From Azotobacter vinelandii (GTDB taxonomy: Bacteria; Pseudomonadota; Gammaproteobacteria; Pseudomonadales; Pseudomonadaceae): a stretch of DNA of 64,000 bases. Made by a program: the position numbers and the translations under genes. Positions 1 through 8,305 of the stretch are shown here, piece after piece; position 1 is the first letter of the stretch, and each line of letters begins with the position of its first letter. The stretch lies in assembly GCF_001571105.1 (NCBI RefSeq), contig NZ_BCTD01000003.1. One strand, 5' to 3'. The notes below the pieces were generated by a model. That model was not told the DNA's origin and ran no database searches. It saw nothing but the letters and a program-made list of their open reading frames with translations.

Positions 1-13
1 ACAGCCGCTGCAT
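1..13 (-). CDS. coaBC: Start of phosphopantothenoylcysteine decarboxylase/synthase CoaBC (partial)
   Basis: Only the first four codons are inside the window. Read on the minus strand from the ATG at 13 they give MQRL, the usual start of the Pseudomonas CoaBC (Dfp) protein, with an AGGCAGG ribosome-binding stretch just upstream. A TATCTT-like -10 lies at 116-121 on the same strand. In Pseudomonas coaBC is divergent from radC, which fits this position. CoaBC makes 4'-phosphopantetheine for coenzyme A. The call rests on four residues plus gene context, so it is tentative. Confidence 0.4.
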
Positions 14-169
14 AGGCCTGCCTTGCGTTGTTTTCATGATCGCGTGTCCCCGGCTTCCGGGCAGTCGGACTGCCTGGATGTGCTCCCCATCACGGCCGGG
101 CACAAAATGCCGGCTAAGATAGCACAGCCTCGCGCCGGGAGTAGCGGGGCGGCTCGACAGGGAGGCGGC

Positions 170-844
170 ATGGGCATTCGGGACTGGCCGGCGGCGGAGC
201 GGCCGCGGGAAAAACTGCTGGAGCAGGGGGCGTCGGCGCTGAGCGATGCCGAGCTTTTGGCGATCTTCCTGCGCACCGGGGTCGCCGGGCAGACCGCGGT
301 GGATCTGGCCCGCCACCTGCTGAACGATTTCGGCGGCCTGCGTGCCCTGCTCGAGGCCGATCGGGCCGCGTTCAGCCGCCGCCTCGGCCTCGGTCCGGCC
401 AAGTTCGCCCAGTTGCAGGCGGTGCTGGAAATGTCCCGCCGGCACCTGGCCGAGCGCCTGCGCCGCGATCCGGCGCTGGAGAGCCCGCAGGCGGTGCGCG
501 ATTACCTGAAGGCGCGCCTGCGCCACGAGCCCCACGAGGTCTTCGGCTGCCTGTTCCTCGACGCCAAGCATCGGGTGCTGGCTTTCGAGGTGCTGTTCCA
601 GGGCACCGTCGACGGCGCCAGCGTCTATCCGCGCCAGGTGCTCAAGCGCGCCCTGGCGCACAACGCCGCCGCGCTGATCCTCACCCACAACCATCCTTCC
701 GGCATCGCCGAGCCGAGCCAGGCGGACTTCAGCCTGACCCGGCGGCTGAAGGAGGCGCTGGCGCTGGTCGATGTGCGGGTACTCGATCATTTCATCGTCG
801 GCGACGGCGAGCCGCTGTCGATGGCCGAGCAGGGCTGGCTGTAG
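170..844 (+). CDS. radC: RadC family JAB/MPN-domain protein
   Basis: A 224-residue protein of the RadC family, usual length. An N-terminal helix-hairpin-helix-like part (about residues 20-90) is followed by a JAB1/MPN metalloprotease-like domain. The metal-binding HNHPSG motif lies near residues 172-177, with the downstream Asp in the family position. The frame is open further upstream, but the ATG at 170 is chosen because a GGGAGG ribosome-binding site precedes it and the protein then starts MGIRDWP as in relatives. The historic link to DNA repair is doubtful; the biochemical role is not established. It stands alone, divergent from coaBC. Confidence 0.93.
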   Translation: MGIRDWPAAERPREKLLEQGASALSDAELLAIFLRTGVAGQTAVDLARHLLNDFGGLRALLEADRAAFSRRLGLGPAKFAQLQAVLEMSRRHLAERLRRDPALESPQAVRDYLKARLRHEPHEVFGCLFLDAKHRVLAFEVLFQGTVDGASVYPRQVLKRALAHNAAALILTHNHPSGIAEPSQADFSLTRRLKEALALVDVRVLDHFIVGDGEPLSMAEQGWL

Positions 845-856
845 GGGGCGTTGCGC

Positions 857-1570
857 TCAGCGGGCCGGATACGGGCCGTCGAGCCGATCCAGGTAGGCGT
901 TGCCGCCCAACTGGCGCGTCTGCCGGGCGATCCAGTCGGCGCGGCGGCCGACGTAGGCGCTCGGCGCGGACGCGCTCCAGTTTCGCGGATTGGGCAGGAT
1001 GGCGGCGAGCAGGCTGGCCTGGCGGGGCGACAGGGCGGATGCGTCGATGCCGAAATGGTGGCGGGCGGCGGCTTCGGCGCCGAATATCCCCTCGCCCCAC
1101 TCGGCGGTGTTCAGGTAGACCTCGAGAATCCGCTGCTTGGACCAGAAGAGTTCGATCAGTGCGGTGAGCCAGGCCTCGATGCCCTTGCGCAGCCAACTGC
1201 GCCCGGACCAGAGGAACAGGTTCTTCGCCACCTGCTGGCTGAGGGTGCTGGCCCCGCGCAGCGTGCCACCCAGCTCGTTGTGCTTCAGGGCGGCGCGGAT
1301 CGCCGCGAGGTCGAAGCCCCAATGCTCGGCGAAGTTCTGGTCTTCGGCGGCGATCACCGCCATCTTCAGGGCATTCGGCAATTCGCCCCAGGGGCGCCAT
1401 TCCCGCCGCAGTTCGATGGGATGGTCGTCGAACCAGGACTCCAGCTTGCGTTCCACCATCAACGCGCTGCCCACCGGCGCCACCCAGCGCAGGCTCAGTA
1501 CCAGCAGGATGGAGCCGGCGGCGAGCCAGAGCGGAAGCTGCAGCAGGCGGAGGAGCAGGGAGCGGGGCAT
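857..1570 (-). CDS. mtgA: Monofunctional biosynthetic peptidoglycan transglycosylase
   Basis: A 237-residue glycosyltransferase family 51 enzyme that polymerises lipid II glycan chains at the inner membrane, without a transpeptidase domain. One N-terminal membrane anchor lies at about residues 8-28. The catalytic EDQNFAEHWGFD motif and the GASTLSQQVAKNLFL, RKGIEAW and ILEVYLN blocks are all present. An in-frame ATG at 1603 exists, but it overlaps a TATAAT sequence (minus strand, 1602-1607) that looks like a promoter -10, so the ATG at 1570 is preferred. It is divergent from the DUF423 gene. Confidence 0.95.
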   Translation of the reverse strand: MPRSLLLRLLQLPLWLAAGSILLVLSLRWVAPVGSALMVERKLESWFDDHPIELRREWRPWGELPNALKMAVIAAEDQNFAEHWGFDLAAIRAALKHNELGGTLRGASTLSQQVAKNLFLWSGRSWLRKGIEAWLTALIELFWSKQRILEVYLNTAEWGEGIFGAEAAARHHFGIDASALSPRQASLLAAILPNPRNWSASAPSAYVGRRADWIARQTRQLGGNAYLDRLDGPYPAR

Positions 1571-1639
1571 GGTCGACTTGGCCGGGACGGTCGAGCGGGC
1601 CATTATAGCGGCCCCGTCTTTTCTGTCTGGAGTTCCTTC

Positions 1640-2017
1640 ATGGCGCGTGCCTTTCTCGTGCTGGCTGCCCTGTTCGGCTTCGCCGGCGTGGCCCTCGGCG
1701 CCTTCGGCGCCCACGGTCTGCGTGGTCTGCTGAGCCCGGAATACCTGGAGGTGTTCCAGACCGGCGTGCACTACCAGCAGTTCCATGCCCTGGCGCTGCT
1801 CGGTACCGGCCTGCTCGCCCTGCACCGGCCGGGGCGCCTGCTGGCGACGGCCGGCATTCTGTTCGGCCTGGGCATCCTGATGTTCTCCGGCAGCCTCTAC
1901 CTGCTCACCCTGGGCGGCCACAAGCTCGGCCTCGTCACGCCGTTCGGCGGTCTGGCCTTCCTGCTCGGCTGGCTGTGCCTGGGGCTGGTCGGCTGGCGCC
2001 TCGGCACGTCGGCCTGA
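1640..2017 (+). CDS. DUF423 (YgdD-type) inner-membrane protein
   Basis: A 125-residue, almost wholly hydrophobic protein with about four membrane segments, matching the DUF423/YgdD family in length and in its N-terminal ALGAFGAHGL motif. Translation starts at the ATG at 1640 behind a TGGAG site. It lies divergent to mtgA and upstream of thiS with an 86-bp gap, so it may share neither promoter. The family has no established biochemical function. Recognition is by pattern only. Confidence 0.88.
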   Translation: MARAFLVLAALFGFAGVALGAFGAHGLRGLLSPEYLEVFQTGVHYQQFHALALLGTGLLALHRPGRLLATAGILFGLGILMFSGSLYLLTLGGHKLGLVTPFGGLAFLLGWLCLGLVGWRLGTSA

Positions 2018-2103
2018 GCGACGGACGGCGCCCCGCCGCTGCCTTGGTGATCGCCGTGGATCGGGGCTAGAATGCCGGACCTTCCGGACGCAGCGAACCC
2101 GTC

Positions 2104-2304
2104 ATGCGCATTCAGTTGAACGGCGAACCCTACGAACTTGCCGATGGCCAGACCATCGCCGACCTGTTGGCCCGCCTGGATCTGGCCGGCCGGCGCGTCG
2201 CGGTCGAACTCAATCTCGATATCGTACCCCGCAGCCTGCATGCCGCCACCGCCTTGCGCGAGGGCGACCGGGTCGAGGTGGTGCATGCCATCGGTGGTGG
2301 TTAG
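2104..2304 (+). CDS. thiS: Sulfur-carrier protein ThiS
   Basis: A 66-residue ubiquitin-like sulfur carrier for thiazole synthesis. The C-terminus ends in Gly-Gly-Gly, which supplies the di-glycine tail that is adenylated and then carries thiocarboxylate to ThiG. The short beta-grasp sequence (MRIQLNGEPYEL, later DRVEVVHAIGGG) fits the family exactly in length. It is followed 90 bp later by thiG, the enzyme it serves, in the usual pseudomonad thiS-thiG pair. No TPP riboswitch was seen upstream. Confidence 0.95.
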   Translation: MRIQLNGEPYELADGQTIADLLARLDLAGRRVAVELNLDIVPRSLHAATALREGDRVEVVHAIGGG

Positions 2305-2394
2305 CAGGTCGTTGAAACACCCTCGCGCCCGGCCCGACCACGGAGCGGCGCTCCGGCACCACCCTTTCAACCGCCTGCTCAGGAGGAAATCCCG

Positions 2395-3189
2395 ATGAGT
2401 CCCGCTCGCAACGACAAGCCCTTCACCCTGGCCGGCCGCACCTATGCGTCGCGCCTGCTGGTCGGCACCGGCAAGTACAAGGATCTCGAGGAGACCCGCC
2501 AGGCCATCGAGGCTTCCGGCGCCGAGATCGTCACCGTCGCGGTGCGCCGCACCAACATCGGCCAGAATCCCGGCGAGCCGAACCTGCTCGACGTGATCAA
2601 CCCGGCGCGCTACACCATCCTGCCGAACACCGCCGGCTGCTATACCGCCGAGGAGGCGGTGCGCACCTGTCGCCTGGCCCGCGAGCTGTTGGACGGCCAC
2701 AAACTGGTCAAGCTGGAGGTGCTGGCCGACCAGAAGACCCTGTTCCCCAACGTGATCGAGACCCTCAAGGCCGCCGAGGTGCTGGTCAAGGACGGCTTCG
2801 ATGTGATGGTCTACACCAGCGACGACCCGATCATCGCCCGCCAACTGGCGGAAATGGGCTGCATCGCGGTGATGCCGCTGGCCGGCCTGATCGGCACCGG
2901 CCTGGGCATCTGCAACCCCTACAACCTGCGCATCATCCTCGAGGAGGCGACGGTGCCGGTGCTGGTGGATGCCGGCGTGGGCACCGCCTCGGACGCGACC
3001 ATCGCCATGGAGCTGGGCTGCGAGGCGGTGCTGATGAACAGCGCCATCGCCCATGCCCAGGACCCGGTACTGATGGCCCGGGCGATGAAGCATGCCATCG
3101 AGGCCGGACGCCTGGCCTGGCTGGCCGGACGCATGCCGAAGAAGCTCTACGCCAGCGCCTCGTCGCCCTTGGAAGGCTTGATCCGTTGA
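2395..3189 (+). CDS. thiG: Thiazole synthase ThiG
   Basis: A 264-residue TIM-barrel enzyme that condenses 1-deoxy-xylulose 5-phosphate, dehydroglycine and ThiS-thiocarboxylate into the thiazole phosphate of thiamine. Visible family features are LLVGTGKYKDLEET near the N-terminus, the VAVRRTN strand, the KLEVLAD strand with the Schiff-base region, and the GVGTASDA phosphate loop near residue 200. Translation starts at the ATG at 2395 behind an AGGAGGAAAT site. It lies downstream of thiS and probably shares its transcript. Confidence 0.97.
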   Translation: MSPARNDKPFTLAGRTYASRLLVGTGKYKDLEETRQAIEASGAEIVTVAVRRTNIGQNPGEPNLLDVINPARYTILPNTAGCYTAEEAVRTCRLARELLDGHKLVKLEVLADQKTLFPNVIETLKAAEVLVKDGFDVMVYTSDDPIIARQLAEMGCIAVMPLAGLIGTGLGICNPYNLRIILEEATVPVLVDAGVGTASDATIAMELGCEAVLMNSAIAHAQDPVLMARAMKHAIEAGRLAWLAGRMPKKLYASASSPLEGLIR

Positions 3190-3230
3190 TTTGCCGGGCG
3201 GCGCCCGGCGCCGCCCGTGTCCAGTGCAGC

Positions 3231-3267
3231 GAGTCCTGTCCGTGAGGGCAGGGCTCGTTCGTCTTTT
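3231..3267 (+). terminator. Possible terminator after thiG
   Basis: GAGTCCTG (3231-3238) can pair with CAGGGCTC (3249-3256) with one G-U wobble, followed by GTTCGTCTTTTC. It lies 40 bp after the thiG stop and just before trmB, so it could end the thiSG transcript or attenuate trmB. The stem is short. Confidence 0.4.
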
Positions 3268-3278
3268 CAGGAAGCGTT

Positions 3279-4001
3279 ATGACCGACGAAATACAACAGG
3301 TGCCGCGAACCGCCGGCGACGCGCCGCGCCTGCGCACCATCAAGAGCTTCGTGATGCGCGCCGGGCGCATGACGGAAGGCCAGCAGCGTGGCCTCGAGCA
3401 GGGCTGGCCGAGGTTCGGCCTGGAACTGGAGGACGGCCCGCGCGACTTCGACCGGGTATTCGGGCGTAGCGCACCACGCACCTTCGAGATCGGCTTCGGC
3501 ATGGGCCATTCCACCCTGGAGATGGCCGCGGCGGCGCCGGAACAGGACTTCATCGGTGTCGAAGTGCACAAGCCGGGCGTCGGCGCCCTGCTCGCCGGCG
3601 CCCTGGCGCGAAACCTGACCAACCTGCGCGTCTACAGTTGCGACGCGCTGGACGTGCTGCGCCAGTGCGTGGCCGATGCCAGCCTGGAGCGGGTACTGCT
3701 GTTCTTCCCCGATCCCTGGCACAAGAGCCGCCACCACAAGCGGCGCATCGTCCAGCCGGCGTTCGCCGAACTGGTGCGGCAGAAGCTCGGGGTCGGCGGC
3801 GTACTGCACATGGCCACCGACTGGCGGCCCTATGCCGAGCACATGCTGGAGGTGATGAACGCCGCGCCGGGTTACCGCAACCTGTCCGCGGACGGTGGTT
3901 ACGTGCCGCGTCCCGAAGAGCGCCCGGTGACCAAGTTCGAACGCCGCGGCGAACGTCTCGGGCACGGGGTATGGGATTTGAAGTTCCAGCGTGTCGATTG
4001 A
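3279..4001 (+). CDS. trmB: tRNA (guanine-N7)-methyltransferase TrmB
   Basis: A 240-residue SAM-dependent enzyme that methylates G46 of tRNA. The SAM-binding FEIGFGMGHS motif lies near residues 69-78. The signature FFPDPWHKSRHHKRR lies near residues 145-160, and a C-terminal TKFERRGERLGHGVWDLKF block holds the tRNA-binding residues. Length and domain order are normal. It follows thiG as in Pseudomonas and is followed by a cluster of palindromic repeats instead of another gene. Confidence 0.96.
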   Translation: MTDEIQQVPRTAGDAPRLRTIKSFVMRAGRMTEGQQRGLEQGWPRFGLELEDGPRDFDRVFGRSAPRTFEIGFGMGHSTLEMAAAAPEQDFIGVEVHKPGVGALLAGALARNLTNLRVYSCDALDVLRQCVADASLERVLLFFPDPWHKSRHHKRRIVQPAFAELVRQKLGVGGVLHMATDWRPYAEHMLEVMNAAPGYRNLSADGGYVPRPEERPVTKFERRGERLGHGVWDLKFQRVD

Positions 4002-4006
4002 GCGGG

Positions 4007-4162
4007 CGTAGGGTGGAAAACTCGCGTAACGATTTTCCACCACTGCCGCCGCGCCGATGGTGGAAAAGACCTGCGGTCGTTTTCCACCCTACGCCGGCCA
4101 CGCCTACGGCAGGAAATGTTGCAGTCCCGTAGGGTGGGCAACGGCCGTAGGCCTTGCCCACC
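4007..4162. repeat. Palindromic repeat cluster (REP/BIME-like)
   Basis: Outer inverted repeat CGTAGGGTGG (4007-4016) and CCACCCTACG (4084-4093) encloses two hairpins, TGGAAAA (4014-4020)/TTTTCCA (4033-4039) and GGTGGAAAA (4059-4067)/TTTTCCACC (4080-4088). A further single unit, GTAGGGTGGGCAA paired with TTGCCCACC, lies at 4129-4162. The architecture is shared with 58615-58712 and in part with 31051-31130. It sits between the convergent ends of trmB and hemW and may act as a transcript end or RNA stabiliser. Confidence 0.75.
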
Positions 4163-4185
4163 GTTGGTGGTTTCGGTGGACAGGC

Positions 4186-5382
4186 TTACGGCAGGAAATA
4201 CTGCAGCAGGTCGTTGAGGAACAGTTGGCCGCGGGCGGTCGGCCGCAAGCGCTGCGGGTCGTTCTCCAGCAGGCCGGCGGCGCGGGCGGCGGCGCCGGGA
4301 GCGGCGATGCCGGCGAGCGGCAAGCCGGTACGTTCGCCGAAGAGCCCCGCCGGCACGCCTTCGGTCAGGCGCAGGGCGTTCATCATGAACTCGAACGGCA
4401 GTTCGTCGGCCTCCAGCAGGCGCTCGCCGGCCTGGAAGCGCCGCTCCGGCGCCAGGTAGTCCCTGGGCTGGCGGGTCTTCCAGGTGCGGCGGATACGCCC
4501 GTGCGGATCGCTGAGCTTGGCGTGGGCGCCGGCGCCGATGCCGAGGAAGTCGCCGAAGGTCCAGTAGTTGAGGTTGTGCCGCGCGCGCCGGCCATTTCGG
4601 GCATAGGCCGAGGTCTCGTACTGGACGAAGCCCTCGGCGGCCAGCAGCGTCTGGCCGGCTTCCTGGATGTCCCAGAGCAGGTCGTCCTCGGGAATCTCTG
4701 GCGGCTGGCTCCAGAACAGGGTGTTCGGTTCCAGGGTCAACTGGTACCAGGACAGGTGCGTCGGCTCCAGGGCGATGGCCTGGCGCAGGTCGGCCAGCGC
4801 GCCGGCGAGGTCCTGTCCCGGCAGGCCGTGCATCAGGTCGAGGTTGAAGTTGTCGAAGCCGGCGCGGCGCGCCATTCCGGCCGCGCGGATCGCTTCGCCG
4901 GCGTCGTGGATGCGGCCCAAGGCCTGGAGCTGCGCGTTCTGGAAACTCTGCACGCCGATCGACAGGCGATTGATGCCGAGGCGGCGGTAGTCGGCGAATT
5001 TTTCCTGCTCGAAGGTGCCGGGGTTGGCTTCGAGGGTGATCTCGATATCGCGGGCGAAGGAGAGATGCCGGCCGATCCCGTCCAGCAAGCGCTCGAAGGC
5101 ACGGGCGGAGAACAGGCTGGGCGTGCCGCCGCCGAAGAAGATCGACACCAGTTCGCGGCCGTGCGCGGCCGGGAGGTCCGCCGCGAGATCGGCGAGCAGG
5201 GTGTCGACGTAGGCTTCTTCCGGCAATTCCGCGCCGGCGGCATGGGAGTTGAAGTCGCAGTAGGGGCACTTGCGTACGCACCACGGAATGTGGACGTACA
5301 GCGCCAAGGGCGGCAGCAGGAGTCCGCTTTTTCTCCCCTCGCCCTCCGGGAGAGGGGCGGGGGGAGAGGCTTGGTGGCTCAT
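4186..5382 (-). CDS. hemW: Radical-SAM heme chaperone HemW
   Basis: A 398-residue radical-SAM protein of the HemN/HemW family. The cluster motif HIPWCVRKCPYC places Cys at 35, 39 and 42, followed by Phe at 44 and the FFGGGTPS loop. The 4-cysteine pattern plus HemW-type C-terminus supports the heme chaperone over coproporphyrinogen dehydrogenase. The start codon overlaps the rdgB stop by 4 bp (ATGA). Residues 7-19 (PPAPLPEGEGRKS) are encoded by a palindromic repeat that is normally intergenic, so the N-terminus is about 12 codons longer than expected of relatives. It is the last gene of the metX-side minus-strand cluster. Confidence 0.95.
   Translation of the reverse strand: MSHQASPPAPLPEGEGRKSGLLLPPLALYVHIPWCVRKCPYCDFNSHAAGAELPEEAYVDTLLADLAADLPAAHGRELVSIFFGGGTPSLFSARAFERLLDGIGRHLSFARDIEITLEANPGTFEQEKFADYRRLGINRLSIGVQSFQNAQLQALGRIHDAGEAIRAAGMARRAGFDNFNLDLMHGLPGQDLAGALADLRQAIALEPTHLSWYQLTLEPNTLFWSQPPEIPEDDLLWDIQEAGQTLLAAEGFVQYETSAYARNGRRARHNLNYWTFGDFLGIGAGAHAKLSDPHGRIRRTWKTRQPRDYLAPERRFQAGERLLEADELPFEFMMNALRLTEGVPAGLFGERTGLPLAGIAAPGAAARAAGLLENDPQRLRPTARGQLFLNDLLQYFLP
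5333..5370. repeat. Palindromic repeat inside the hemW 5' coding region
   Basis: CCCCTC at 5335-5340 pairs with GAGGGG at 5352-5357 around a CCCTCCGGGAG core. This sequence is a common intergenic palindrome type in high-GC gammaproteobacteria, where its accidental translation gives PLPEGEG. Here it is read in frame at hemW codons 7-19. Confidence 0.6.
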
Positions 5383-5975
5383 GCCAGTCCCAGCCGCTGC
5401 CTGAGCTGGAGCATGGCGCGGGCGCGGTGGCTCAGGCGGTTCTTCTCGGCCGAGGCCAGCTCGGCGCTGGAGCAGCCGCGCTCCGGCACCCAGAACAGCG
5501 GGTCGTAGCCGAAGCCCTCGGTGCCGCGCGGTGCGTGCAGGATGCGCCCCTGCCAGAGGCCCTCGCAGATGATCGGCAGCGGGTCCTCGGCATGCCGCAC
5601 CAGGGCCAGGGCGCAGACGAAGCGGGCGCCGCGCTCGGCGTCCGGCACCTCGCGGAGCGCCTCCAGCAGCTTGGCGTTGTTCGCCGCGTCGCCGCCTCCG
5701 CCGGCATAGCGCGCCGAATGGATGCCCGGTGCGCCGCCCAGGGCATCGACCGCCAGGCCCGAGTCGTCGGCCAGCGCCGGCAGGCCGGACAGCCGCGCCG
5801 CATGACGGGCCTTGAGGATGGCGTTCTCGACGAAGGACAGGCCGGTCTCTTCCGGCGCGACGTCGCTGAATTCGCCGACCGAGCGTACCCGCACGGCGTT
5901 GCCCAGAAGGGCCTGGAGTTCCTTGAGCTTGCCGGCATTGTGGCTGGCCAGCACCAGTTGGCTGAGAGTCATCAT
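5379..5975 (-). CDS. rdgB: dITP/XTP pyrophosphatase RdgB
   Basis: A 198-residue HAM1/RdgB nucleotide sanitising enzyme that hydrolyses dITP, ITP and XTP to monophosphates. It has the N-terminal LASHNAGKLKEL motif, the ADDSGLAVDAL acidic motif, the SARYAG block and the GFGYDPLFWVPE substrate loop. The start ATG overlaps the stop of the upstream DUF4426 gene by 4 bp, and the stop overlaps the hemW start by 4 bp, so the three genes are translationally coupled. Confidence 0.96.
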   Translation of the reverse strand: MMTLSQLVLASHNAGKLKELQALLGNAVRVRSVGEFSDVAPEETGLSFVENAILKARHAARLSGLPALADDSGLAVDALGGAPGIHSARYAGGGGDAANNAKLLEALREVPDAERGARFVCALALVRHAEDPLPIICEGLWQGRILHAPRGTEGFGYDPLFWVPERGCSSAELASAEKNRLSHRARAMLQLRQRLGLA

Positions 5976-6391
5976 TCGTCGGGGAAGAATTCCTGGTCGA
6001 ATTCGAAGCTGTTGAGGGGGCCGCCACCGCTCTGGACGTCGACCTTGAAGTGCAGGGTTTCCTTGTCGAAGGGGAACTGCGACAGGTAGTAGATGGCCTC
6101 GCCCTCGCGCACCTCGCGGAAGCTCAGCGCGCGGACCTGCCCCAGGTCGTTGCGCACCTGGGCCTTGATCGTCGCGGGCTGGGCCTTGCCGCTCTTGAGC
6201 ACGGAGATGTTGAGCACGCCCTGGGTCTTGCCGCGGACGATGCCGGCGGCGCTGGCGATCTCCGGCTGCAGGAAGCCGGAGTTGAAGGCGCTGTAGTGCA
6301 CATCGAGGTCGGCGAACTTCTGCAGGCGCTCGGCCGCGGCGGCCGACAGCGACAGGCAGAGGGCGAGCAGGAGCGGGATTGGGCGACGCAT
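5972..6391 (-). CDS. DUF4426 periplasmic protein
   Basis: A 139-residue protein with an N-terminal signal peptide (MRRPIPLLLALCLSLSAAAA, cleavage after about residue 20) and a single beta-rich domain of the DUF4426 family. It ends in acidic FEFDQEFFPDE. The ATG at 6391 is chosen because an AAGGAG site lies 8 bp upstream, even though the frame is open further. It lies between metW and rdgB, as in Pseudomonas, and overlaps rdgB. No function is established for the family. Confidence 0.88.
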   Translation of the reverse strand: MRRPIPLLLALCLSLSAAAAERLQKFADLDVHYSAFNSGFLQPEIASAAGIVRGKTQGVLNISVLKSGKAQPATIKAQVRNDLGQVRALSFREVREGEAIYYLSQFPFDKETLHFKVDVQSGGGPLNSFEFDQEFFPDE

Positions 6392-6452
6392 GACGATCTC
6401 CTTACGGAAGAACCCGGGGCGAGGGCGGCCGGCCATGCCGCCGCGGCGATGG

Positions 6453-7046
6453 TCAGCGGCGACTGACATGGTAGATGCCGATTTCACCCAACAGATTAGG
6501 CCACAGCCGGCTGGCCCAGCCATGCCGGTGCTCGCGGTCCACCGCCAGACGCTGCAGCACCCGCACCTGGCGTTCCCGGCACAGCGCCTCGAAGTCCTTG
6601 AAGGTGCAGAAGTGGATGTTCGGCGTGTTGTACCAGGTGTAGGGCAGGAACTCGGAAACCGGCATCCGTCCCTTGCTCGCCAGGTACCAGCGGCAGCGCC
6701 AGTGGCCGAAGTTGGGGAAGGTGATGATGCAGGTGCGGCCGACCCGCAGCATCTCCTCGAGGATACGGTCCGGGTAGTGCACGGCCTGCAGCGCCTGGGT
6801 CATCACCACCACGTCGAAGCTGTCGCTGGCGAGGTTGCCGAGGCCCTTGTCCAGGTTCTGTTCGATCACGTTGACGCCCTTGTCGAGGCAGGCGGCGATG
6901 TTCTGCGGGTCGATCTCCAGGCCGTAGCCGCTGACCTGCTTGTGCTCGCGCAGCCGGGCCAGCAGTTCGCCGTCGCCGCAGCCGAGGTCGAGCACCCGGC
7001 TGCCGGCGGGAATCCACTCTTGGATGATGTCCAGATCGGCTCTCAT
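6453..7046 (-). CDS. metW: Methionine biosynthesis protein MetW
   Basis: A 197-residue SAM-methyltransferase-fold protein. The SAM-binding VLDLGCGDGELL motif lies near residues 19-30, and the C-terminal WASRLWPNLLGEIGIYHV block is typical of MetW. The partner metX ends 7 bp upstream of this start. MetW is required with MetX for homoserine O-succinylation in Pseudomonas, although its own catalytic role is unproven. An alternative ATG at 7052 would add two codons. Neither start has a strong ribosome-binding site, so translational coupling to metX is likely. Confidence 0.95.
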   Translation of the reverse strand: MRADLDIIQEWIPAGSRVLDLGCGDGELLARLREHKQVSGYGLEIDPQNIAACLDKGVNVIEQNLDKGLGNLASDSFDVVVMTQALQAVHYPDRILEEMLRVGRTCIITFPNFGHWRCRWYLASKGRMPVSEFLPYTWYNTPNIHFCTFKDFEALCRERQVRVLQRLAVDREHRHGWASRLWPNLLGEIGIYHVSRR

Positions 7047-7053
7047 GGGCATG

Positions 7054-8187
7054 TCATACCGCGATTCGGTTCATGTAGCTGGCGAACCCCTGCAGGTAGC
7101 GGGGGATCGGCATCAGGAAGGCGTCGTGGCCCTGCGGCGCGTCGATCTCCAGGTAGCTGACGTTCTTGCCGGCGGCGATCAGCGCGTCGACGATCTCCCG
7201 CGAGCGGGCCGGCGAGAAGCGCCAATCGGTGGTGAAGGACATCAGGCAGAAATCGGCCCGGGCCACCGCCAGGGTTTTCGCCAGATCGTCGCCGTGCGCG
7301 GCGGCCGGGTCGAAGTAGTCCAGCGCCTTGGTCATCAGCAGATAGGTGTTGGCGTCGAAACGCCCGGAGAACTCCTCGCCCTGGTAACGCAGGTAGCTCT
7401 CCACCTGGAACTCCACGCTGTGGAAGTCGTAGTTGAGCTGGTCGGTCTTCAGCTCGCGGCCGAACTTCTCGCCCATCGCGTCGTCCGACAGGTAGGTGAT
7501 GTGACCGACCATGCGCGCCAGCATCAGCCCGCGCCTGGGGATCACCCCGTGCTCCTGGAAATGGCCGCCGTGGAATTCCGGATCGGAGAGGATCGCCTGG
7601 CGCGCCACCTCGTTGAAGGCGATGTTCTGCGCCGACAGCTTGGGCGCCGAGGCGATGGCCAGGCAGTGGCGGACCCGCTCGGGGTAGCTGATGGTCCACT
7701 GCAGGGCCTGCATGCCGCCGAGGCTGCCGCCGATCACCGCGGCCCATTGCTGGATGCCCAGGGCATCGGCCAGGCGCGCCTGGCTGTGCACCCAGTCCTC
7801 CACCGTCACCACCGGGAAGTCCGCGCCATAGGGGCGGGCGGTCGCCGGGTTGAGACTGCCGGGGCCGGTGGAGCCGTTGCAGCCGCCGAGGTTGTTCAGG
7901 GCGACGACGAAGAAGCGCCGCGTGTCGATGGGCTTGCCGGGGCCGATGCAACTGTCCCACCAGCCGGGCTTGCGGTCCTCGGGACTGTGGTAGCCGGCGG
8001 CATGGTGATGGCCGGACAACGCGTGACAGACCAGCACCGCATTGCTGCGTGCCGCGTTGAGTTCGCCGTAGGTTTCATAGACCAGTTCGTAGTCGCTCAG
8101 GCTGCGTCCGCAGGCAAGCGTCAAGGGTTCGCTGAAGTGCAGCATCTGTGGGCGAACCAGACCGACAGAATCTTCGGGAAAAGCCAA
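7054..8187 (-). CDS. metX: Homoserine O-succinyltransferase MetX
   Basis: A 377-residue alpha/beta-hydrolase-fold acyltransferase that activates homoserine in the first committed methionine step. The nucleophile Ser155 lies in GGSLGGMQ and His354 in QGHDAFLM. The [16 protein letters not shown] block is present. Pseudomonas MetX proteins of this type use succinyl-CoA; the acyl donor here is inferred. No ATG lies at the expected N-terminus; translation appears to start at TTG 8187 behind CAGGGG. A degenerate copy of the inverted-repeat element lies 38 bp upstream at 8225, which may have replaced the original leader. Confidence 0.93.
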
Positions 8188-8224
8188 TCGCAGGCCCCTG
8201 CTCTCGCAAAAAAGAACGCCAGTC

Positions 8225-8305
8225 TAGGGCCTGGCATCGATTATTTCCACGCTTGCGTCGCCGTCTGGAATCCATTCCTCGCCAAAGGCGAAAGCGCCAC
8301 GGCGG
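8225..8305. repeat. Degenerate relic of the 15.2-kb inverted-repeat element
   Basis: Starts TAGGGCCTGGCATCGATTAT, which differs from the intact element end at 15236 (TAGGGCCTGTCATCACTTAT) at only three of the first 20 positions. Similarity continues through TTATTTC, TTGCGT, CTGGAATC and CTCGCCAAAGGC, corresponding to internal blocks of the 15.2-kb copy with a deletion between them. No matching right end was found. It fills the gap between metX and yggU. Confidence 0.6.

Noticed and set aside
2040..2103. TPP riboswitch ahead of thiS
   Set aside because: No CUGAGA-type or ACCUGA-type conserved blocks are visible.
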